A model generated the notes under the pieces. The model was given only the letters and a program-made list of their open reading frames with translations. It did not search any database and was not told the DNA's origin. Shown here one piece after another: positions 17,707-25,026 of a stretch of DNA of 64,000 nucleotides. Origin of the DNA: Anderseniella sp963698275 (lineage in GTDB: Bacteria > Pseudomonadota > Alphaproteobacteria > Rhizobiales > Aestuariivirgaceae); contig CAVOQE010000001.1 in the NCBI GenBank assembly GCA_963698275.1, positions 372,001-436,000 of the forward strand, written 5' to 3'. Made by a program: the position numbers and the translations under genes. Within the stretch, counting starts at the first letter, position 1. Every line of letters begins with the position of its first letter.

Positions 17707-20046
17707 TCACTTCACGGGGTCTGTTAGCCGCGGGCGGCGGGCGGGGACCGGTTTGGCGGGAATCACGTTTGTCGCCGGGGCCACATTTCCGCCGGGAACC
17801 ACCGCGCCAAACGAGGCGGCTGGAGCCAGCAGGACGGGGCCGGATCCTGAATTCGAAACGCTGGCACCCAGCGTCACTTCCTTTTTCCAGAGCATCTGGG
17901 TTCCGGCGATCAATTCATTGCCGACCTCGCGGGGCGTCATGTGGAAGTCGAAGCCAACGCTTTGAATGGACGTGATCAGGTTTATCGGTACCGCCTGCGC
18001 CATCAGCTTGACGGTCGCCTTGTACGGGGCGTTGCCGGTCAGCTTGCTGCTGTCGACGCTGTAGGAAGCCCAGCGATGGCCGTTCGGCTCGATACCCTTC
18101 TTGTGGTTGCGTTCCGTGGATGGCTCACCGCTGAATATGAGCGATGTTGTCGAGGGCAATACGCGGGGCAGGGCAAATGTCGGGAACGGTATCGGAATGA
18201 CATGCTCGATTTCGCCGCCACGTCCGTTCTGGGTCACGAAGATCGACTGCAGGCTGAACAACTGGCTGTCGAGTTTGGCCTTGCCGGCATGAACGAAAGA
18301 GGAATGTCCGTCTCTGAGATCACCATTGGCGTCCCTGTCGCCGGAGAGGAAGACAACCTTGCCATCGCGGTCGGTAACGGTGACCTGGAGCCATACCAGG
18401 CGCTCACCTGTGAAACCGGTCGGCACATTGTGCCCATCGGTGCCATTGCGCACCTTGACCCGGAAGGCGAGGCCGCCCACATCGGCGCGGTCCACAATCA
18501 CATCGTCAAGTTTGTATCCGTTGCGCAGGACCTCGAGACGTGCCCGCTTGGCAAACTCAAGCAACTCGAACTGTTCTTTCAGTATTTCGCGCGCATCGTA
18601 GCGGTCGTCGACTGACTGCCAGGGTTTGGGGAATTTGTATCCGGCAGGAACTGCGTCCTCGAACTTGTCGGTGCCCCAGCCTTCCTTGTGCTTGAACTGC
18701 AGCCATTCGCGCATGGTCTTGAACTCGGCTGCCTTTTGGTTGTGCGGGAAGATACCGGGATGAACGATCGGGTAATCGGGCCCGGAGAACAGGTGACGGG
18801 TCAGCTTGCGTGTCTTGGTCGGCACATCGCCGATAACGGCGGCCGGTCCTTCGGCATAACCCGAGGCTTTGCCCTCGATCTTGCCCATATGGCAATCCTG
18901 GCAGGTGATGCCCTTGGCTGCTGCCGGTGACATGCGGTATTCGCTGAAGGCTTCTTCAAGCCGGAACCCGTTGAACAGGGTCACATCGTGGCAACTGCCG
19001 CAGAAGGTTGATGACTTGATGGGGGCGAATACCTCGGCCTTGTTATGGATCTTGCGTCCCGGCTCTTTTTCTTCGGTGACGACGCGGAATTTTTCCGGCT
19101 TGTCCAGCACATCCTTGACGCCGGCATTGCCCTCCGGACCGAATACCGGTGCTGTCAGTCCGCCCTCGACCAGCGCCAGGCGGCCGCTGACCTTGTTGTA
19201 GGCCTTGTTGATCCGGTGGCAGACGACGCAGGTAATGCCCTCACGAGAGGTCGGGTGACGGTCAAGGTTGGATTCGAATGTGCTCTCACCGAGATTCGCC
19301 CCTACCGGGCTGTGACAGCGCAGGCAAAAATCGCCATTTGAGCCGTTGCTCAGCTCGTTGATCTTGTTGTTCAGCGACAGGTAGATCGGGCTGAGCTGGG
19401 CATAGGCGTGCTGGGAGACCGACCATTCCTTGTAGTGCTTGGGATGGCAAATTCCGCAGGTCGCGGCTGCAGGATACCGGTTCTCGACAAACAGCTGCAG
19501 GTGTTCCTCAGCGGCGGTAAGCTCTTTTTTGTCCTTGTCGTCCTTGCTGGCTGTCTTTTGGTCGGCGGGCTGTTTTTCCTCGGGCTCGGCGACTTCGCGG
19601 TCCGGTTCTGACTTGTTGTCCTGCTTGGGTTTATCGCTCTTTGCACCGAGCGCTTTTTCGGCTTCGATCAGCAGGTCGTCGGTCTGGTCCGACTTGCCTG
19701 ACGTATTGGCCTGGGCCACCTGAATCCTGCCATGCGGGGATTTCATGTTCAGCTCAGACAGGTAATTCTGCAGTTCGGCGGTGACCGGTGACGCGCTGCC
19801 GGTAACCGGGGGATGATTGGGCGCCCTCTGCTTCAGCTCAGCAAGGTAGTTTTGCAACTGTGCCGACACTGGTGACACGTTGACGGCAGCCGATGGACTA
19901 TCAAGGGGGGGATGTCCTGCAGGCAGGGACAGACGTGTATCCGCCTGGGCATCACTGACAAATGGAAGTAAACCTTGGTCGTGAACAACTCCAACACCGG
20001 ATACGACCAGACATGCCGCAACGACGGCACCTAACAACTTCCTCAC
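17707..20046 (-). CDS. Pentaheme c-type cytochrome with N-terminal repeats
   Basis: 779-residue exported cytochrome. A signal peptide (about 1-35, ending DAQA) is followed by a low-complexity region with a duplicated element (SPVSAQLQNYLAEL at 58-71 and SPVTAELQNYLSEL at 86-99) and a charged Lys/Asp/Glu stretch to about 180. Five haem motifs follow: CGICH (197), CLRCH (241), CVVCH (273), CGSCH (349) and CQDCH (382). The C-terminal half holds a beta domain with NGTDGHNVPTG seen in other multiheme cytochromes. The start is GTG at 20046 with AGGGG seven bases upstream. It opens the minus-strand operon with the barrel protein. Its substrate or partner is unknown. Confidence 0.85.
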   Translation of the reverse strand: MRKLLGAVVAACLVVSGVGVVHDQGLLPFVSDAQADTRLSLPAGHPPLDSPSAAVNVSPVSAQLQNYLAELKQRAPNHPPVTGSASPVTAELQNYLSELNMKSPHGRIQVAQANTSGKSDQTDDLLIEAEKALGAKSDKPKQDNKSEPDREVAEPEEKQPADQKTASKDDKDKKELTAAEEHLQLFVENRYPAAATCGICHPKHYKEWSVSQHAYAQLSPIYLSLNNKINELSNGSNGDFCLRCHSPVGANLGESTFESNLDRHPTSREGITCVVCHRINKAYNKVSGRLALVEGGLTAPVFGPEGNAGVKDVLDKPEKFRVVTEEKEPGRKIHNKAEVFAPIKSSTFCGSCHDVTLFNGFRLEEAFSEYRMSPAAAKGITCQDCHMGKIEGKASGYAEGPAAVIGDVPTKTRKLTRHLFSGPDYPIVHPGIFPHNQKAAEFKTMREWLQFKHKEGWGTDKFEDAVPAGYKFPKPWQSVDDRYDAREILKEQFELLEFAKRARLEVLRNGYKLDDVIVDRADVGGLAFRVKVRNGTDGHNVPTGFTGERLVWLQVTVTDRDGKVVFLSGDRDANGDLRDGHSSFVHAGKAKLDSQLFSLQSIFVTQNGRGGEIEHVIPIPFPTFALPRVLPSTTSLIFSGEPSTERNHKKGIEPNGHRWASYSVDSSKLTGNAPYKATVKLMAQAVPINLITSIQSVGFDFHMTPREVGNELIAGTQMLWKKEVTLGASVSNSGSGPVLLAPAASFGAVVPGGNVAPATNVIPAKPVPARRPRLTDPVK

Positions 20047-20052
20047 TTCTAC

Positions 20053-20102
20053 ACCCCTTAATGCCGCCGGTTATCATCACCCCTCAAATCGCCGCCGGTT
20101 AT
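20053..20102. repeat. Imperfect direct repeat in the pentaheme-cytochrome leader
   Basis: GCCGCCGGTTAT occurs at 20063-20074 and 20091-20102. Each copy is preceded by ACCCCT (20053-20058 and 20079-20084), spaced four and six bases from it. On the coding (minus) strand ACCCCT reads AGGGGT, and the copy nearest the gene is its ribosome-binding site. The unit may be a tandem operator or a recent duplication of the leader. The rest of the 293-base gap to 20340 shows nothing recognisable. Confidence 0.6.
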
Positions 20103-20339
20103 TCGGGTTCTGGTTAACAGAATATTAATGTTTGCAGCCGTTCCAGACGAGAATTTGGCAGGGGACTGGCGCAATTGCGGTGATTCCGTGTGAATTGTGG
20201 CCACCCGGAAAAGTTGCAACCTGCCTCGTCAATTCGCCTGGATACACATGTCAGGTGAGTTGCATCGACCATCCCAGATTTTGCAGAGTAGAACATCCGC
20301 TGCCGGCAAAATTCAGGGCAAGGCGAGGATGAAAGCAGA

Positions 20340-21158
20340 CTATTTTTCTGCCTGAACATTGTTACTTGTTTGTAATGTTACTTCACCCAGTTGAGCGACT
20401 GCATACGTGTAGATGTCACCGGGGACCGGAAACCGGGTTTTTAGTGCGCTGCCGGTCATGACTATTTCTCCGGCCAGCAACCTGCGTCCGCGGCCTGCCA
20501 GATGGTTTGTGACCCAGGCAAGGCCGTTGAGCGGATGGCCGAGGGCATTGCCGGTGTTGCCGCTGTCGAGCGATTCTCCGTTCAGGGTCACCATGCCGGC
20601 AAGATTTCCAAGATCGATGTGCTGCCAGTGTTCAACCGGTGTCCCTAAAACCACGCCGCCACACCAGCACCTGTCGGTCAAAATAGAGCTGGCATCAAGA
20701 TCGCTGTAATCGGCATTGCGATCCTCAATGATCTCGAAAGCCGGCATCGCAGACTTCACAAATCCGGAGATAGCCTTGCTGTCAAAAGGTGCGGCATTCA
20801 TGTGCACGTCTTCACCGATTTCCAACGCGATCTCAAACTCAACACCCATGCGGATGAAGTCTGCGTGGTTTGCGACATGCGGCGTGCGATGAATGGTGTT
20901 TGCGAATATGCTCCCGTAGACAGGTTGCTTCACACCGCACAATTTCTGGATTTCAGGCGAGGTGACCGCAATCTTGTGGCCCGCGACCGGACCGGCGCCA
21001 CCCTCTGTCTGCATGATACGATACAGCGCATCCTGGATGTCGTAGGCAGTGTCGAGCGATTCAGGTAGATTGCCTCCGCGCAGCGGTTTGAACCGCTCGC
21101 GCCGTACATTTGCCCCGTAGATTTTGCGCGCAACGGCTTCCGTCTGTTTCTGATCCAT
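20340..21158 (-). CDS. 2-keto-4-pentenoate hydratase / FAA-hydrolase family enzyme
   Basis: 272-residue cytoplasmic enzyme. The family pattern is visible: GHKIAVTSPEIQKLCGV with PVYGSIF, then VEFEIALEIGEDV (metal-binding E-x-E), PAFEIIEDR and, near the end, LLAGEIVMTGS. Such enzymes hydrate 2-hydroxypentadienoates or decarboxylate 4-oxalocrotonate in meta-cleavage pathways, and relatives act on other 2-keto acids. No aromatic-degradation genes are nearby, so the substrate is open. It is transcribed away from the PfkB kinase gene across a 190-base gap. Confidence 0.83.
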   Translation of the reverse strand: MDQKQTEAVARKIYGANVRRERFKPLRGGNLPESLDTAYDIQDALYRIMQTEGGAGPVAGHKIAVTSPEIQKLCGVKQPVYGSIFANTIHRTPHVANHADFIRMGVEFEIALEIGEDVHMNAAPFDSKAISGFVKSAMPAFEIIEDRNADYSDLDASSILTDRCWCGGVVLGTPVEHWQHIDLGNLAGMVTLNGESLDSGNTGNALGHPLNGLAWVTNHLAGRGRRLLAGEIVMTGSALKTRFPVPGDIYTYAVAQLGEVTLQTSNNVQAEK

Positions 21159-21348
21159 ATGGTCGGTCTCCCATTGCGCATACGTGATCTTGCATGCGTC
21201 AGGTAGTGATGTGGTTTGACTATAGGCTACTGCCAGCTCTCGATCACCATGTGCGCTACATTAACCAAACGATTGGTGTGTGGACATATCAGACAAAGCA
21301 TAGGCATATTTGCCAAGTCCAAGTGCGCAGCCCGACCGAGAGGGAAGA

Positions 21349-22245
21349 GTGACCCGAGTATTGCTTGCAGGTGTTGCCGTGGCAGATTTTGTGTTCAATG
21401 TGGACACCATGCCGCGCAAGGCCGAAAAGTACCGTGCGACCAATGCCCATATCTGCGGTGGTGGAAATGCCGCCAATTCGGCAGTAGCGGTAAGCCGGCT
21501 TGGGGCGAAGGCCATGCTCGCTGCCCGCGTTGGTGATGATCTTGTCGGCCGGTTTATTCTGGATGAACTGGCCAGACATGAAGTGGATACCTCGCTGGTA
21601 AACTGCATCGCCGGTGCTGCCTCGTCGTTCTCCTCAATTTACATCGACAGGGCAGGCGAGCGTCAGATCACCAATTTCAGAGGTCATGGCTTGGGCGACG
21701 ATGCCGGGTGGCTGGACGATGTCCCCCAGTTTGACGTGTTGCTGGCCGACAATCGCTGGCAGCCGTTGACCCGTCGGGCACTCCAGATAGCCCACGACAG
21801 AAACCTACCCGCCATTGTTGATGCAGAACCGCCGTTTGATCAAGACACGGTCAAACTGGCCAGCCATGTGGCGTTCTCTGCCCAGGGCATAAATGACTTT
21901 ACCGGTATCGAGCATCCGGTTGCTGCGCTACAGGCTGCATCCTCAAAACTGGATGCCTGGGTCTGTGTCACCAACGGTGCCGAGGGCACATACTTCATTG
22001 AAGACGGGCGCGTTGAAAACCTTCCCGCCATTGCCGTCGAGGCAAGAGAAACATTGGGGGCAGGTGATGTGTGGCACGGGGCCTTTGCTGTGATGATCGC
22101 GCAGGGCCGCGAAATTCGAAGCGCCATTCGGTTTGCAAACGCGGCAGGCACATTGAAAAGCATGCGCTCAGGTGGCCCGGCAAGCGCCCCGACCAGGGCA
22201 GAGACAGAACAGTTTCTGAACATGCATGACCAAAATAGTGTCTAA
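21349..22245 (+). CDS. PfkB family sugar kinase (ribokinase superfamily)
   Basis: 298-residue kinase from a GTG at 21349 preceded by GAGAGGGAAGA; a TTG at 21310 would lengthen it by 13 residues. PfkB features are the N-terminal GGGNAANSAVAVSRLGA with GRVGDD-like ARVGDDLVGRF, and the C-terminal anion-hole signature ETLGAGDVWHGAF with the catalytic Asp. It would phosphorylate a sugar or related polyol with ATP. The GMC oxidoreductase gene follows after nine bases, suggesting joint use of a hydroxylated substrate. The exact sugar is not readable. Confidence 0.88.
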   Translation: MTRVLLAGVAVADFVFNVDTMPRKAEKYRATNAHICGGGNAANSAVAVSRLGAKAMLAARVGDDLVGRFILDELARHEVDTSLVNCIAGAASSFSSIYIDRAGERQITNFRGHGLGDDAGWLDDVPQFDVLLADNRWQPLTRRALQIAHDRNLPAIVDAEPPFDQDTVKLASHVAFSAQGINDFTGIEHPVAALQAASSKLDAWVCVTNGAEGTYFIEDGRVENLPAIAVEARETLGAGDVWHGAFAVMIAQGREIRSAIRFANAAGTLKSMRSGGPASAPTRAETEQFLNMHDQNSV

Positions 22246-22254
22246 GACAATCGC

Positions 22255-23886
22255 ATGAATACATTCGACTACATAATCGTGGGGGCGGGATCGGCCGGCT
22301 GCGTTCTGGCAAACAAGCTGGGCGCGGACGGGCGCAAGTCGATCCTTGTTCTGGAAGCTGGTCCCATGGACCATGACCTGATGATCCACGTGCCGGCCGG
22401 TGTCCACCGGACGTGGCATGAGCCCAAGCTCAACTGGAACTATCACACCGAACCTGAACCGGAACTGCATGGCCGCAGCGTCTTCATGCCGAGGGGCAAG
22501 GTGGTTGGCGGTTCATCATCCATCAATTCGATGGTCTACATGCGCGGGCATCCGCTGGATTATGATCGCTGGGCCGATGAATGCGGTCTGACACAGTGGA
22601 GCTATGAGCATTGCCTGCCATATTTCAAGTCGGGCGAAACATCTGATCGCGGAGGTGATGACTGGCGCGGTGGCAGCGGTCCGCTTGGAGTGTCAAAGGG
22701 CAGTTTCGAAAACCCGTTATACGATGCATTCATCGAGGCCGGTGAACAGGCGGGACAGGGACGGTCGGATGACCTGAACGGTTTCAATCCGGAAGGTGTC
22801 GCACGCTTTGACGCCACCAAGAAAAACGGCAGAAGATGCAGCGCCGCCGTGGCACATCTCAGGCCGGCATTGAAGCGCGGAAACGTAACCTTGCTGGTCG
22901 CGGCCATGGCAAAGCGGGTGTTGTTTACCGGCAATCGCGCCTATGGCATCGCGTTCGATCACAAGGGCGCTGAACGTATCGTTCACGCCGGCACGCAGGT
23001 GATCCTGTCCGGCGGGGCGATCAATTCACCTCAGCTCCTGATGCTGTCCGGCATCGGCCAGGCCGACCACCTGAATGACAAGGGCATCAAGCCGTTGGTC
23101 AACCTGCCGGGCGTCGGAAAGAACCTGCAGGATCATGCCAGCATCATTCTGCAATACGAGTGCACAAGGAGCTTTCCAATTCACAAGGTGGATACGCCAT
23201 GGCGCAAGGCTGCGGCAGGATTGCAATGGGTATTTACCCGCTCCGGCATGGCCGCCTCCAACATCTGGGAGGCCGGCGGCCTGATCCGCGGCAATCACCA
23301 GGTGACCTATCCCAACCTGCAGTATCATTTCGGACCGGTGGGGTTTGAGTACAGTGACGGCGACATCAAACTGCTGCAGGCCTTTGCCATTCATGTTGAT
23401 CAGTTGCGCCCGCGCAGCACGGGGTCAATATGGCTGAAGTCCGGCAATCCTTATGACAAGCCGGCCATGCACTTCGAGTATCTGGCAGATCCCGGTGATC
23501 TGGATGAGCTTGTGGAAGGAGTGCACAAGACCCGGGAGCTGGTGGGGCAACAGGCCTTCGACGATCTGCGCGGCGTGGAACTGGTACCTGGCCCGCAAGT
23601 GGGCAGCGACGCAGAAATTCGAGACTGGATACGATCAGCCGTCACAACTGATTTTCATCCCTGTGGCACCTGCCGGATGGGACATGGTGCTGATGCGGTG
23701 GTTGATGATGAAATGCGGGTTTACGGCGTGGAGGGGCTCCGTGTGGTCGACGCTTCCGTCATTCCACAGATCATGAGCGGCAACCTGAATGCACCGACAC
23801 AGATGATCGCCTCACGGGCTGCCGACCATATTTGCGGTGCACTGCAACTGGCCCCTGCAAATGTGAGCTTCGCGTTTGAGCCGTGA
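22255..23886 (+). CDS. GMC family oxidoreductase (choline dehydrogenase-like)
   Basis: 543-residue FAD-dependent alcohol dehydrogenase. The FAD Rossmann motif IIVGAGSAGCVLA begins near residue 7. GMC signature 1 is GKVVGGSSSINSMVYMRG (about 83-100) and signature 2 is SGGAINSPQLLMLSGIG (about 250-266). The catalytic His lies in DFHPCGTCRMG and the conserved Asn in GNLNAPT near the C-terminus. It oxidises a primary alcohol, passing electrons to a quinone or cytochrome rather than NAD. It is translationally close to the PfkB kinase gene. Choline itself is only a guess as substrate because no betaine-aldehyde dehydrogenase lies nearby. Confidence 0.9.
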   Translation: MNTFDYIIVGAGSAGCVLANKLGADGRKSILVLEAGPMDHDLMIHVPAGVHRTWHEPKLNWNYHTEPEPELHGRSVFMPRGKVVGGSSSINSMVYMRGHPLDYDRWADECGLTQWSYEHCLPYFKSGETSDRGGDDWRGGSGPLGVSKGSFENPLYDAFIEAGEQAGQGRSDDLNGFNPEGVARFDATKKNGRRCSAAVAHLRPALKRGNVTLLVAAMAKRVLFTGNRAYGIAFDHKGAERIVHAGTQVILSGGAINSPQLLMLSGIGQADHLNDKGIKPLVNLPGVGKNLQDHASIILQYECTRSFPIHKVDTPWRKAAAGLQWVFTRSGMAASNIWEAGGLIRGNHQVTYPNLQYHFGPVGFEYSDGDIKLLQAFAIHVDQLRPRSTGSIWLKSGNPYDKPAMHFEYLADPGDLDELVEGVHKTRELVGQQAFDDLRGVELVPGPQVGSDAEIRDWIRSAVTTDFHPCGTCRMGHGADAVVDDEMRVYGVEGLRVVDASVIPQIMSGNLNAPTQMIASRAADHICGALQLAPANVSFAFEP

Positions 23887-23895
23887 TCTGCAGGG

Positions 23896-25026
23896 TCAGG
23901 AAAAACTCACAATTGTCTTGCGAAACCGGAACAGGGCGACAGCGAAGAAGACGCAACCGATCGCGGCCATGGTCAGCATTTGCGGCCAGACGATATCTAT
24001 CCAGGCGCCGCGATACAAAACCGCTTGTGAGAAACTGACATAGTGGGTTGAAGGCGACGCCTGCATTATCGCCTGCAGCCATGTGGGCATGCTTTCCTGT
24101 GGTGTCGTGCTGCCGGACAACAGGTTCATCACAACAAAAACAGGAATTGCCAGCAGTCCGAACTGTGGCATCGAGCGCGCCATGGTCGCCAGCAGAATGC
24201 CCAACGACGTGATCGAGAACAGATAGATGACGGCGCCTGCGATAAACAGCGTCTTGGACCCGGCAATGGGGACCTGCAACAGGCCCTGAACAATAAAGGT
24301 CAGCGACAAGGCGGCTGCGACAACGATTACGAGACCGTTTGCCCAGACCTTTGAAATCATGATCTCGGCCGATGTGACCGGCATGACAAGCAGGTGTTCG
24401 ATGGTGCCGTGTTCACGCTCGCGGATAAGGGCTGCACCTGTCAGGATCATGGCCAGGATGGTGATGTTGTTGACGATCTGCATCACGGCCATGAACCAGG
24501 TCGAGTTGAGGTTTGGATTGAAGCTGGCCCTGACCACCACATCCAGTGGTATTCTTGCTGCTGATCGGCCTGCTGCCATGAAATCCATTGTCTCCTGGAC
24601 AATGATGTTTTGTATGTAGGATGCACCGGTGCCTGCCACCGACATGGCTGTCGCATCTATGTTCACCTGAACTTCGGGTTTTTGGCCTGCCAGCAGGTCG
24701 GCTTCAAACCGCGGCGGAATATCTACGACAAAAATGAATTTTCCGGCATCCATCACCCGGTCGATATCCGCACCGGTAATCTCAACCGCCGGTTTGAAAT
24801 AGGGCGGCAAGAACGCGTCCTGAATGCGCCTGGACAGTTCCGAGCGATCCTCATCCACAATTGCAACCGAGGCGTTCGCAACTTCCATTTTTGCATTCTG
24901 CGCGACCTCGTAGATGGCAAACGTGAATGTCCAGACAAGCAGGATCACCAGTACCGGATCAGCCAGCACGCTGCGCAGTTCCTTGATGCCGAGACGGTAT
25001 ATGTTGCCAAGACTTTGCAGCATCAT
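23896..25026 (-). CDS. ABC-2 type transporter permease (YhhJ-like)
   Basis: 376-residue permease. One N-terminal helix is followed by a large periplasmic domain (about 50-180), then five helices including MPVTSAEIMISKVWANGL and LIREREHGTIEHLL, typical of ABC-2 exporters. The ATG at 25026 shares its A with the TGA of the preceding gene, so the long upstream extension of the frame (to 25587) is spurious. With the RbbA-like ATPase/permease and the HlyD-like protein it makes an RbbA-YhhJ-HlyD export system of unknown cargo. It converges on the GMC gene with a nine-base gap. Confidence 0.9.
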   Translation of the reverse strand: MMLQSLGNIYRLGIKELRSVLADPVLVILLVWTFTFAIYEVAQNAKMEVANASVAIVDEDRSELSRRIQDAFLPPYFKPAVEITGADIDRVMDAGKFIFVVDIPPRFEADLLAGQKPEVQVNIDATAMSVAGTGASYIQNIIVQETMDFMAAGRSAARIPLDVVVRASFNPNLNSTWFMAVMQIVNNITILAMILTGAALIREREHGTIEHLLVMPVTSAEIMISKVWANGLVIVVAAALSLTFIVQGLLQVPIAGSKTLFIAGAVIYLFSITSLGILLATMARSMPQFGLLAIPVFVVMNLLSGSTTPQESMPTWLQAIMQASPSTHYVSFSQAVLYRGAWIDIVWPQMLTMAAIGCVFFAVALFRFRKTIVSFS

